From positions 186,001-250,000 of the forward strand of contig NZ_BPMV01000002.1 of assembly GCF_019656655.1 (NCBI RefSeq): a stretch of DNA of 64,000 nucleotides. The letters run 5' to 3'. Made by a program: the position numbers and the translations under genes. Below, in pieces: positions 16,411 to 24,485 of the stretch. The notes under the pieces are model-generated. The model was not told the DNA's origin and made no database searches. It saw only the letters and a list, made by a program, of their open reading frames with translations. This stretch comes from Tsukamurella sp. TY48 (GTDB taxonomy: Bacteria > Actinomycetota > Actinomycetes > Mycobacteriales > Mycobacteriaceae). Within the stretch, counting starts at the first letter, position 1. Each line of letters opens with the position of its first letter.

Positions 16411-17615
16411 CCACCACCGACACCCGGCGCATGCACCCCGGCCTGATCGCCCTCGCCATGGGCGGATTCGGCATCGGCCTCACCGAATTCTCGATCACCG
16501 GCCTCCTCACCGATGTGGCGGCGGACCTGCGCGTCACCATCCCCGCGGCCGGCGGACTGGTGACGGGCTACGCCCTGGGCGTCGTCGTGGGCGCCTTCAC
16601 CGTCACCCTCGCCCTCGTCTCCCGCCCACCCAAGGCGGCGCTCCAGATCTTGTTGGCCCTGTTCGTCATCGGGAACCTGGTGTGCGCCTTCGGACCCACC
16701 TACGAGATCGTGCTGGCCGGGCGGATCATCACCGCGCTGTGCCACGGCGGCTTCTTCGGGATCGGCGCCGTCCTCGCCGCCCGGTTGGTGACCCCCGAGC
16801 GGCAGGCCTCGGCCATCGCGCTGATGTTCGCCGGGCTCACCGTGGCCAACGTGCTCGGCGTCCCCGCGGGCACGGCGCTCGGCCACCGGTTCGGCTGGCG
16901 CGCGACCTTCGTGGCGGTGGCGCTGATCGGCGTGCTCGCGATCGCCGCGATCGCCGCCTTCGTGCCGAATCTCCCGCCCGCGACGACCTCGGTCCGGTCG
17001 CAGATCACGGTACTGCTGCAGCCGTCCGTCTGGATCGCCTGCGCGGTAACGGCACTGGTCTTCGGCGGACTGTTCGGCGCCTTCACCTACATCGAGCCGC
17101 TGCTGCGCGAGGTCACCGGTTTCGGACCCGGCGCGATTCCCTGGATCCTGGTCCTCTTCGGCGTCGGACTGTTCGCCGGGAACCTGGTGGGCGGGCGCGT
17201 CGCCGACCGGGACGCCGACCGCGGCCTGATCGTGTTCGCGGTGCTGCTGCCCCTCGCGATCGCCGCCGTCGCGGTGTGCGCGGGCTCGAAGCCGCTCGTC
17301 GTGCTCGCCCTGATGGTCATGGGAGCGGTCGGCTTCGCAACGGTGCCCGCCCTGCAGCTGCGGGTGCTCCGCAACGCCGGAACAGCCACGCTCATCGCCT
17401 CGTCGGCCAACATCGCCGCGTTCAACCTCGGCAACGCCGCGGGGGCGCAGTTCGGGGGCATGGGGATCAGCGCAGGCGGCGGCCCGACGATGCCGGTGTG
17501 GATCGGGGTGGCGCTCAGCGGCGCCGGCGCACTGCTCGCCGCCGCGAGCATCGCGTGGGAACGCCGCAACCGCGCCGCCCGACCCGACGCCCGGCTCGAT
17601 CACGTGACGGCCTGA
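16407..17615 (+). CDS. MFS transporter, DHA1/AraJ-like efflux family
   Basis: A 402-residue major-facilitator protein with about 12 membrane spans. The first span carries GGFGIGLTEFSITGLL, the signature of AraJ/YdeA/CmlA-type DHA1 exporters, and LVTGYALGVVVGA follows in the second span. The loop with RPPKAALQ corresponds to the conserved 2-3 loop. ATG at 16407 was chosen because it overlaps the hydrolase stop; the frame is open further upstream, but the MFS fold begins here. Likely exports a small drug or sugar-like compound; specificity cannot be told from sequence. Confidence 0.9.
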   Translation: MTTTDTRRMHPGLIALAMGGFGIGLTEFSITGLLTDVAADLRVTIPAAGGLVTGYALGVVVGAFTVTLALVSRPPKAALQILLALFVIGNLVCAFGPTYEIVLAGRIITALCHGGFFGIGAVLAARLVTPERQASAIALMFAGLTVANVLGVPAGTALGHRFGWRATFVAVALIGVLAIAAIAAFVPNLPPATTSVRSQITVLLQPSVWIACAVTALVFGGLFGAFTYIEPLLREVTGFGPGAIPWILVLFGVGLFAGNLVGGRVADRDADRGLIVFAVLLPLAIAAVAVCAGSKPLVVLALMVMGAVGFATVPALQLRVLRNAGTATLIASSANIAAFNLGNAAGAQFGGMGISAGGGPTMPVWIGVALSGAGALLAAASIAWERRNRAARPDARLDHVTA

Positions 17616-17673
17616 CCGTTGCGCGTGCCGTCGGATCCGGAACAGCCGGACCCGGCGGCGCGTTGCACCCGGC

Positions 17674-18105
17674 ATGGCATCGACCGAGTTCGACCCCCGC
17701 AGCCTGATCGCGACCAGTCGCATCGGCGTCCTCGCGACCATCCGCGCCAGCGGGATGCCGCAGCTCTCGCCCGTCACCACGGTGTACGACGCGGACGGCG
17801 ACCGGATCCTGGTCTCGATGACCGCCGGTCGCGCGAAGGAGGCGAATCTGCGGCGCGATCCCCGCGCGGCGATCGAGTTCACCAGCGCCGACGGCTACGC
17901 CTGGGCCACCGCAGAGGGAACGGCCACGCTCATCGGCCCGTCCACCGACCCCGACGGTCCCGAGGTGGACGCCCTGGTCGACTACTACCGCAGCGGGGCT
18001 GGCGAGCACCCCGACTGGCGCGAGTACCGCGAGGTGATGGTTTCCGACCGTCGCGTGCTGTTGGTCCTGCAGATCACCCACGCCTACGGCGCCCAGCTGC
18101 GCTGA
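17674..18105 (+). CDS. PPOX-class F420-dependent oxidoreductase
   Basis: A 143-residue split-barrel flavin/deazaflavin oxidoreductase. The start FDPRSLIATSRIGVLATIRASGMPQLSP (given in overlapping pieces: FDPRSLIATSRIGVL and PQLSPVTTVYD) is the standard opening of the actinobacterial PPOX F420 family, and GRAKEANLRRDPRAAIE is the phosphate-binding region. ATG 17674 has no strong ribosome site. It stands alone between the MFS gene and a convergent gene 24 nt away. Physiological substrate unknown. Confidence 0.87.
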   Translation: MASTEFDPRSLIATSRIGVLATIRASGMPQLSPVTTVYDADGDRILVSMTAGRAKEANLRRDPRAAIEFTSADGYAWATAEGTATLIGPSTDPDGPEVDALVDYYRSGAGEHPDWREYREVMVSDRRVLLVLQITHAYGAQLR

Positions 18106-18128
18106 GCGCGCCTGTAGGTCCGTGACGG

Positions 18129-18716
18129 TCAGGCGGCCCCGAACCGCGCCACGGCCTCGACCGCCGATACCCGGCCGGCCGTCACCAGATCCAGGTTCGC
18201 CAGCGATGCGTCGTGCGTCGCGGGGTCGGCGGCGGCCACGCAGTCCTCGACCACGTGCACCACGAGTCCCAGATCGGTGGCGTGCCGCGCGGTCTGCTCC
18301 ACGGTGAGGTTGGTGGCCACACCGGTCAGATACAGCGTGTCGATCCCGTGCTCCGCCAGCCATTCCGTCGCCGGACCGGCGAGCCCCGATAGCCGCTGGT
18401 TGTCGTAGACCGCGGTCGGCTGGTCGCGCATGACGGCGATGATCTGCGCCCCGTCCGCATCGGGACGGAAGGACTCCTGCGCGTCCCCAACCGCCTGCAT
18501 GAACCCGGTGTTGCGTACCAGGTCGCCCTCGCCCTCGGGCACGGTGAAGCGGGTGAAGATCACCGGCACGCCCGCCGCGAGTGCCGCATCGTGGAAGGCC
18601 GCGGCCCGGTCCACGACGCCCGATTCGGCGACCGGCCCCGCCAGCATCGGGCCGAAGAAGCCCTCCGGTTCGATCACGTTGATCTGCCAGTGAAGGGCGA
18701 GGACGGCGTCGGTCAT
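18129..18716 (-). CDS. Isochorismatase-like protein lacking the Asp-Lys-Cys triad
   Basis: A 195-residue protein with the isochorismatase/cysteine-hydrolase fold: the central strand and cis-peptide region TGVATNLTVEQTARHATDL and the C-terminal Rossmann-like half align clearly with the family. All three catalytic positions are changed. The Asp of 'IDMQ' is His (LALHWQ), the Lys of 'KxRYSAF' is Asn (VYDNQRLSGL), and the nucleophilic Cys of 'GVATNVCV' is Thr (GVATNLTV). It is therefore probably not a cysteine hydrolase. ATG 18716 follows GAGG. A 22-nt gap separates it from the alpha/beta hydrolase upstream on the same strand. Confidence 0.85.
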   Translation of the reverse strand: MTDAVLALHWQINVIEPEGFFGPMLAGPVAESGVVDRAAAFHDAALAAGVPVIFTRFTVPEGEGDLVRNTGFMQAVGDAQESFRPDADGAQIIAVMRDQPTAVYDNQRLSGLAGPATEWLAEHGIDTLYLTGVATNLTVEQTARHATDLGLVVHVVEDCVAAADPATHDASLANLDLVTAGRVSAVEAVARFGAA

Positions 18717-18738
18717 GCCTCGATCATGCCCGCCGGGC

Positions 18739-19536
18739 TCACCGTGCGGCCAGGAACTCCGCAACGTCGCCCGACCACCGGGCCGCCTCGTCCGGGGTGA
18801 AGATGTGGCCGGCACCCGGGTACTCGATCACCCGTGAATCCGCGATCGCGCCGAACTCGCGGCTGATCTCCGGCGGCACCAACCGATCACCGCCGCCCAC
18901 CACCGCGAGGGTCGGGACGCGGATTCCGGACAGCAGCCCCGTCACATCCACCCGGCCGACGAGCTCCATGTGATCGGGCATGCCGGGCGGGATCGTCGCG
19001 GCGATCCCGGCACGGGCGGCCTGTTCGTCCTCGTCCGTCAGTGCCCGCAGGCCGGCATCCGAGGACACGGCCGTGAGCACCAGTGCCGTGAGTGCGTCCG
19101 TCGCACCCGCGGCCGCGAGGGCGCGGAAGGCGCCGCTCGTGGCGCGCACCCGCACGTCCGCGCGGGCCAGGCCCACGGTGAGCACCAGCGCCGAGACGTG
19201 CTCCGGATGACGCAGGGCCGCGGTCACGGCAACCGCGGCACCGAGCGAGATCCCGACGACGGGGAATCGCTCGGCGCCCCGCTCGACCGCGGCCGCCACG
19301 ACGGTGTCCGCGAGCTGCTCGAGCTCGAGCGGGGCCGCGGCACGCGGGGTGCCACCGGCCCCGGGCCAGTACGGGCCCACGAACCGATGCCCGCCGACGG
19401 CGTCCATGAGCGGACCGAAGTTCTCGACCACACCCCCGCCCGCGCCGTGCGCCAGCGCGACGACGGGGCCCGTGCCCCGATCGACCACGTGCGAACCGGT
19501 CTCGGTGAGGATCTGCGCTGCCTGTTCGGAATACAT
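18739..19536 (-). CDS. Alpha/beta hydrolase under a MerR-type promoter
   Basis: A 265-residue alpha/beta hydrolase with VALAHGAGGGVVENF (oxyanion region), the nucleophile elbow VGISLGAAVA (G-x-S-x-G), the acid near VVGGGDRLVPPE and the histidine in GAGHIFTPDEA. ATG at 19536 was chosen because a -10-like GACACT box ends 6 nt upstream; the frame is open far upstream but overlaps the divergent MerR gene. The 27-nt gap to the divergent MerR-family gene, plus the long-spacer promoter, implies MerR control. Probably co-transcribed with the triad-less isochorismatase-like gene 22 nt downstream. Confidence 0.85.
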   Translation of the reverse strand: MYSEQAAQILTETGSHVVDRGTGPVVALAHGAGGGVVENFGPLMDAVGGHRFVGPYWPGAGGTPRAAAPLELEQLADTVVAAAVERGAERFPVVGISLGAAVAVTAALRHPEHVSALVLTVGLARADVRVRATSGAFRALAAAGATDALTALVLTAVSSDAGLRALTDEDEQAARAGIAATIPPGMPDHMELVGRVDVTGLLSGIRVPTLAVVGGGDRLVPPEISREFGAIADSRVIEYPGAGHIFTPDEAARWSGDVAEFLAAR

Positions 19537-19542
19537 GCATGC

Positions 19543-19574
19543 AGTGTCGGGGTTGACGCCGGTGTGAAGGTCAA
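19543..19574 (-). promoter_or_regulatory. MerR-type promoter with 20-bp spacer
   Basis: On the minus strand TTGACC (19574-19569) and GACACT (19548-19543) are separated by 20 bp, the stretched spacer used by MerR-family activators, instead of 17 bp. A TTGAC/GTCAA inverted repeat with arms 19553-19557 and 19570-19574 spans the spacer. The hydrolase ATG follows the -10 by 6 nt. Confidence 0.6.
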
Positions 19575-19935
19575 GGACGAATTGCTCATCGGCGAGTTGT
19601 CGCAGGTCACGGGAGCGAGCGCCCGGTCGCTGCGGTACTACGAGGAGAAGGGCCTGCTCGCGTCGCGCCGGACCGCGGCAGGTTACCGGGTCTACGACCG
19701 CGACGCCGCTACCCAGGTGCGTCGCATCCGCGGACTGCTGGACGCCGGATTCGACTCGGCCGCCATCGCCGTCGTCCTGCCGTGCGTCCGCGAGGACCAC
19801 GTCACCGTGGACCTGTGTCCCGCCGTCGAGGCCACGATGCGAGCGACCCTGGCCCGCATCGACGCCGAGTTCGAGGATCTCGCACGGCGGCGCCGGGAAG
19901 TGGGAGCGCTCCTCAGCTCGCCGGTTGGCGACTGA
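19564..19935 (+). CDS. MerR family transcriptional regulator
   Basis: A 123-residue MerR regulator. The winged HTH is LIGELSQVTGASARSLRYYEE followed by GYRVYDRDAA (first part shortened to LIGELSQVTGAS and SLRYYEEKGLL). The C-terminal half is a dimerisation helix ending LARRRREVGALL, with two cysteines near PCVRED and DLCPAV that could sense an effector. GTG 19564 is the outer start. TTG 19582, preceded by AAGGA at 19573-19577, is the better one by family length and would leave the divergent promoter outside the coding region. It overlaps the convergent membrane-protein gene by 23 nt at the 3' end. Confidence 0.85.
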   Translation: MKVKDELLIGELSQVTGASARSLRYYEEKGLLASRRTAAGYRVYDRDAATQVRRIRGLLDAGFDSAAIAVVLPCVREDHVTVDLCPAVEATMRATLARIDAEFEDLARRRREVGALLSSPVGD

Positions 19936-20182
19936 GCAGGTAATCGCCGCCGAATGCCACGGCGACCCCGGGGAGCACGTTGATCAGCAGGATCGGGAAC
20001 TCCTCGCTGAAGGAGTAGCCGTGGCTCATCCCCACCGCCATGTTGATCGCCATCGCGACGGTCCAGACCACGGTGAAGGCGATCGCGGCGCGACGGGTGC
20101 CGATCGAATCGACCTTCCGGCCCACCGCCAGGAAGACGAGGGCGAGCACGATGCCGATCGAGACGATGATGACAGTGCGCAT
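19913..20182 (-). CDS. Small membrane protein, three predicted spans
   Basis: An 89-residue protein with hydrophobic segments at about residues 3-20 (VIIVSIGIVLALVFLAV), 33-52 and 63-83. I do not recognise a family. ATG 20182 is the first start that gives a membrane-type N-terminus. A perfect palindrome lies 22 nt upstream and may be an operator. The 3' end overlaps the convergent MerR gene by 23 nt, so simultaneous transcription of both would interfere. Confidence 0.7.
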   Translation of the reverse strand: MRTVIIVSIGIVLALVFLAVGRKVDSIGTRRAAIAFTVVWTVAMAINMAVGMSHGYSFSEEFPILLINVLPGVAVAFGGDYLLSRQPAS

Positions 20183-20203
20183 TTCCGGGCCTCCTGGCTG
20201 TGA

Positions 20204-20219
20204 GATTGCACTCGCAATC
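20204..20219. promoter_or_regulatory. Operator-like palindrome upstream of the small membrane protein
   Basis: GATTGC-ACTC-GCAATC is a perfect 6-bp inverted repeat centred about 30 nt upstream of the ATG at 20182. Its size and TTGC/GCAA core look like a TetR-family site. No TetR gene is adjacent, so the regulator would act from elsewhere. Confidence 0.55.
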
Positions 20220-20259
20220 ACGTGGCTCACATCATAGGGGCTGGAAATTCCGTTCGCGC

Positions 20260-21270
20260 TCAGTCGGATCTTCGGGCGAAGGCGGCGTCGAACGCTCCCG
20301 GCGAAGCCGTGAGCTGATTCCGCCGGACGAAGTCCAGTGCCTGCGGGGCGCCGTCGAGACGGTCCATGCCCGCGTCCTCCCACTCGACCGATAGCGGTCC
20401 CGCGTAGCCGATCGTGTTGAGCATCCGGAAAATCGGGTCCCACTCGACGTGTCCGCGGCCTACCGAGACGAAATCCCAGCCGCGCCGAGGATCGCCCCAC
20501 TCCAGGTGGGAGGCCAGCCGCCCGTTGCGGCCGTTCGCCGTCTGTCGACGCGCATCCTTGCAGTGCACGTTGTAGATGCGGTCGGCGTAGTCGTACAGGA
20601 AACCTGCGGGATCAAGGTCTTGCCAGACCATGTGCGAAGGATCGAAATTGAGGCCAAAAGCGGGCCGGTTCCCCACTGCGTCCAGTGCGGCCCGTGTTGT
20701 CCAGTAGTCGTACGCGATCTCCGAGGGATGCACCTCGAGCGCGAATCGGACGCCTTCCGCATCGAATACATCGAGGATCGGGTGCCAGCGGTCTGCGAAG
20801 TCCTGGTAACCGGCGCCGATTTGGGCGGCAGTGGCCGGCGGAAACATTGCGACGTACTTCCAGATCGATGACCCGGTGAAGCCGGTCACGGTGGGCACAC
20901 CGAAGGCTGCGGCGGCGCGCGCCGTGGCTTTCAGTTCGTCGGCCGCGCGGTGGCGCACGCCCTCGGCTTCACCATCACCCCACACCGCGTCGGAGAGGAT
21001 TGCTCGGTGGCGTTCGTCGATCGGGTCGTCGCACACGGCCTGGCCGGTGAGATGGTTCGACAGTGCCCATACTTGCAGCCCGTACTCGTCCAGCAGGCGC
21101 CGTTTGGCGGGCAGGTATTCCGGATCAGATAAAGCTCGATCGACGTTGAAATGATCTCCGGAACAAGCAATTTCGAGTCCATCATAGCCCCATTCGGCGG
21201 CCTGGCGGACCAGGTCGACGAAGGGCATGTCAGCCCACTGCCCGGTGAAGAGCGCTATCGAGCGGGTCAT
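20260..21270 (-). CDS. Sugar phosphate isomerase/epimerase (TIM barrel)
   Basis: A 336-residue AP-endonuclease-2 superfamily TIM barrel. The metal-site residues expected in this family are visible: Glu in FALEVHPSEI, Asp and His in LNFDPSHMVW, His in YNVHCKDA and Glu in LSVEWEDAG. The opening SIALFTGQWADMPF and WGYDGLEIACSGDHF are typical of operon-encoded isomerases paired with Gfo/Idh dehydrogenases. ATG 21270 overlaps the dehydrogenase stop (ATGA). It is the last gene of the sugar operon. Substrate is unknown; inositol-like or keto-sugar intermediates are candidates by analogy only. Confidence 0.88.
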   Translation of the reverse strand: MTRSIALFTGQWADMPFVDLVRQAAEWGYDGLEIACSGDHFNVDRALSDPEYLPAKRRLLDEYGLQVWALSNHLTGQAVCDDPIDERHRAILSDAVWGDGEAEGVRHRAADELKATARAAAAFGVPTVTGFTGSSIWKYVAMFPPATAAQIGAGYQDFADRWHPILDVFDAEGVRFALEVHPSEIAYDYWTTRAALDAVGNRPAFGLNFDPSHMVWQDLDPAGFLYDYADRIYNVHCKDARRQTANGRNGRLASHLEWGDPRRGWDFVSVGRGHVEWDPIFRMLNTIGYAGPLSVEWEDAGMDRLDGAPQALDFVRRNQLTASPGAFDAAFARRSD

Positions 21271-22424
21271 GGAGTAGCCTCCTCGGCTGCTTCGATCACG
21301 GTGGTCCAGCTCCGGGTGCGATCGCTGGTCTCGATCGAGGCCAACACGCGCTGTACCTGCAGTCCGTCCTCGAAAGAAGGAGCTGGATCAGTACCGTCGG
21401 CGATCGCATTCAGCAGATCCACCGCCTGATGGGTGAAGGGCTGTGCGTATCCCAGGCTGTGCCCGGGTGGCCACCAGGCCCCGACGTACGGATGCTGCGG
21501 ATCGGTGACCATGATCCGTCGGAAGCCCGCGTCAGGGCCGCCGCTGGTGTCGTAGAACTCGAGGTAGTTCATGTCCTCGAGGTCGAAGGCCAGCGCGCCG
21601 TTCTCGCCGCTCACTTCGAGTCGCAGGGCGTTCTTCCGGCCCGTGGCGAGCCGGGTCGCGGTGAAGGAACCCGACGCGCCCGAGGCGAACCGCGCGACGA
21701 AATCGCACGAATCGTCGACGGTGACCGCGCGTGAGGTGCCCCCGGCATCGACGCGCTGCGAATGCGCCGTCGTCAAGGTGCCGCTCACGGTTGTGATGCG
21801 GTCACCCACGACGTACTGCGCGAGGTCGATCACGTGCGCGCCGATATCCCCGAGGGCGCCGGAACCTGCCGCCGTGCGATCGAGTCGCCAGGTCCAGGGC
21901 GCTTTCGGATCGGCGAGCCAGTCCTGCAGGTACTGGCCCCGCACCGAGTAGACCCGGCCCAGGCCGCCGCGGGCCACGATCTCCCGTGCGAGGGCGATGG
22001 CGGGGAGCCGCCGGTAGGTGAAGCCGACCATCGATCGGGTTCCGGTCCTCCGCGCGGCGGCGGCGGCCTCCGCCATCGCCTCCGCCTCGGCGAGGGTGTT
22101 CGCCATGGGCTTCTCCACGAGCACGTGCTTGCCTGCGGCGAGCGCTGCGATGGCGATCTCAGCGTGTGTATCACCGGGTGTGCAGATGTCGATCAGTCCG
22201 ATCGCGGGATCGTCGAGGAGATCTCGCCAATCGGTACGGACGGATCGCCACTCGAACCGATCGGCTACATCCCGCGCTGCCTCGGCATCACGCCCGGCGA
22301 TCGCGGTGAGCTCGGCGCGGATACCTGGAGAGAAGAACTGCCTACTGGCCAGCCACGCCTGGGAATGCGCTCGGCCCATGAAGGCGTAGCCGACCAGTCC
22401 AACGCCGATGGTGTCAGGACTCAT
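21267..22424 (-). CDS. Gfo/Idh/MocA family oxidoreductase
   Basis: A 385-residue NAD(P)-dependent sugar or cyclitol dehydrogenase. The N-terminal Rossmann fold starts IGVGLVGYAFMGRAHSQAW (GxGxxG variant), continues with IDICTPGDTHAEIAI and the catalytic-region EKPMANTLAEAEA. The C-terminal domain includes GDIGAHVIDLAQYVVGD. The gene overlaps the isomerase by 4 nt and the binding-protein reading frame by 11 nt, so translation is coupled along the operon. It probably oxidises the imported sugar before isomerisation. Confidence 0.9.
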   Translation of the reverse strand: MSPDTIGVGLVGYAFMGRAHSQAWLASRQFFSPGIRAELTAIAGRDAEAARDVADRFEWRSVRTDWRDLLDDPAIGLIDICTPGDTHAEIAIAALAAGKHVLVEKPMANTLAEAEAMAEAAAAARRTGTRSMVGFTYRRLPAIALAREIVARGGLGRVYSVRGQYLQDWLADPKAPWTWRLDRTAAGSGALGDIGAHVIDLAQYVVGDRITTVSGTLTTAHSQRVDAGGTSRAVTVDDSCDFVARFASGASGSFTATRLATGRKNALRLEVSGENGALAFDLEDMNYLEFYDTSGGPDAGFRRIMVTDPQHPYVGAWWPPGHSLGYAQPFTHQAVDLLNAIADGTDPAPSFEDGLQVQRVLASIETSDRTRSWTTVIEAAEEATP

Positions 22425-23453
22425 AGGCCGTGGTGATGTACTCGCCGACGTTCGAGCTGTCGACGACGGGTGCGGACAGAGTGATCTCCTTGGGAACGGC
22501 CACCTCATCGATGTCGGCGAGCGGCTTCCCCTGGGCGACCAGGCGTGCGAGGCGCACGCCGTCGGCGCCCTGAGTCGCCGGGTACAGGATGGTGGCCTTC
22601 ACCACGGAGTCGGCCTTCTGGATTTCGGCCATCATGTTCTTGGACCCACCGCCTCCCATCATGGTCATCTCCGTGCGTCCCGCCTGCTTGATCGCAGTGA
22701 GCACGCCGACGCCCTGGTCGTCGTCGTGGTTCCAGAGGAGTCGATCTTCGGAGCGGCCTGAAGCAGGTTCGAGGCCGCACGCTCGCCGCCCTCCACGGTG
22801 AAATCGGCCGCAACGCGGTTCGTGACCTTCAGACCGCACCGTGCGAGCGCGTCACGGAAGCCACGCGACCGGTCCTGTGTGAGTGGCAGCGAGTCGATGC
22901 CGGGAATCTCGGCGACAACGGCGTCGGTCCGGCCCTTCGCGGCGGTGCACACGTACCGTCCGGCCGACTGCCCCATGCCGTAGTTGTCTCCGAGAATCGT
23001 GGTGCGCGCTGCCGTGGCGCTCTCGAAGCGCCGGTCGACGTTGACAACCGGAATACCAGCGTCGGTCGCCTTCTGCGCGACCTGGGTCAGGGCGCCGCCG
23101 TCGATCGGCAGGATGACGATGGCATCGACCTTGTCGTTGATGAAGGTTTCCACCTGCGAGATCTGCAGGCTGGCGTCGGCTGTGCCCTCCGACAGCCGGA
23201 ATTCGACATCGCCGTACCGCCCGGCAGCCGATTTCGCCTGCGCGGTGATCGCCGCCATCCAACCGTGATCGGCGGCGGGTGCGGAGAAGCCGATCGTCAC
23301 CTTCTTGCCCGGCGCGTCATTGGCGCCGGACTGCGCTGCACCCTGACTAGGTGCGGGCGACGACGTGGAATTCGTGCACGCGGTGGCGGCGAGGGTCGCG
23401 GAAGCGATGATAGCCACGGTTGCTGCACTGCGGCGGACCGCGTTTCGAGACAT
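22414..23453 (-). pseudogene. Frameshifted sugar ABC transporter substrate-binding lipoprotein
   Basis: A CUT2 (RbsB-like) periplasmic-binding-protein gene in two frames. The first frame (23453 to about 22740) begins with a lipoprotein signal, hydrophobic core then LAATAC lipobox, and the type-1 PBP fold with KKVTIGFSAPAADHGWM and DAIVILPIDGGAL. The second frame (from about 22737 to 22414) resumes as LWNHDDDQGVGVLTAI and ends with the normal C-terminus. Between the Asp codon at 22742-22740 and the CTC at 22737 only two bases remain, so one base is missing. Either the gene is inactivated or the base is a sequencing error; the rest of the operon is intact. Confidence 0.85.
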
Positions 23454-23489
23454 GTGGGGACCTTTCGTTGGGCTGCTGTGGGTTTGTGA

Positions 23490-24485
23490 TCAGGAGGGGC
23501 GGCGGTCCGCACGCTGGGCGAGGTGCTGCTGCAGGAGGACGGCGCCGATGATGATGAAGAACTTGGCCACCGATTGCACCGATACGGACAAGTTGTTGAG
23601 GGTGAAGATGTTGGTGAGGACGGTGAAGATGAGGACACCAAGCACGGTGCCGATGATGGTGCCGCGGCCGCCGCTGAGCAGAGTGCCGCCGATGACCACC
23701 GCGGCGATCGCATCGAGTTCGTAGAGGCTGCCGTGCGTCGAAGTGCCGGTGGTGGTGCGGGCCATCAGCATGAGCGCGGCAATGCCGCAGGTGAGTCCCG
23801 CCAACATGTACAACAGCACGGTGTGGCGCGATACCTTGATTCCCGCCAGGCGAGCGGCCTCGGGGTTGCCGCCCACGGCGAACGTTCGACGGCCGAACGT
23901 GGTGCGGTTGAGCAGGAACCATCCGCAGATGGCGACGAGGGCGAAGATGATGACGATCATCGGCACGCCGAAGACGTCCGCCTGGAAGAAGCCTAGGAAG
24001 CCCTCGTTCGTGATGATCTGGGTCTTCTTGTCCGAGATGATCTCTGCGAGGCCCCGGGCACCGGCGAGCATGGCTAGCGTCGCAATGAAGGGCACGATCC
24101 GTCCGTAGGCGATGAGCACACCGTTGATCAGGCCCACGGCGACACCGACCAGAAGGGCGGTCGCGACGATCACCGGCCATCCCAGCGAGTTCGCCAGGGC
24201 GAACGTGCCGCTGGTGGTGGCCCACACGGAGGCGAGTGCCACGATGGCGCCTACCGAGAGATCGATGCCGCGACCGGTGATCACGAAGGTCATGCCGATC
24301 GATACGACGCCGATCACCGCCGCTAGGCGCAGGATTGTCAGGAAGTTGTCAATCGATCCGAAACGCCCACCCGCGGTGACCAATCCGATGACGCATAACG
24401 CTAGGAGTGCGACGCCCAAGCCGACGAGGCGAAGGAATCCCGCTGGCAACCGGCGGCTCGTGTCGTCAACCACTGCTTCGCTCAC
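23490..24485 (-). CDS. Sugar ABC transporter permease (RbsC family)
   Basis: A 331-residue CUT2-type inner-membrane permease with about 8-10 spans. Signatures include GMTFVITGRGIDLSVGA (the conserved loop after the second span, as in RbsC), LVGVAVGLINGVLIAYGRIVPFI (given here in parts: GLINGVLIAYGRIVPFI) and AVGGNPEAARLAGI in the coupling region. GTG 24485 overlaps the ATPase stop (GTGA). The binding-protein gene follows after 36 nt. Confidence 0.93.
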   Translation of the reverse strand: MSEAVVDDTSRRLPAGFLRLVGLGVALLALCVIGLVTAGGRFGSIDNFLTILRLAAVIGVVSIGMTFVITGRGIDLSVGAIVALASVWATTSGTFALANSLGWPVIVATALLVGVAVGLINGVLIAYGRIVPFIATLAMLAGARGLAEIISDKKTQIITNEGFLGFFQADVFGVPMIVIIFALVAICGWFLLNRTTFGRRTFAVGGNPEAARLAGIKVSRHTVLLYMLAGLTCGIAALMLMARTTTGTSTHGSLYELDAIAAVVIGGTLLSGGRGTIIGTVLGVLIFTVLTNIFTLNNLSVSVQSVAKFFIIIGAVLLQQHLAQRADRRPS

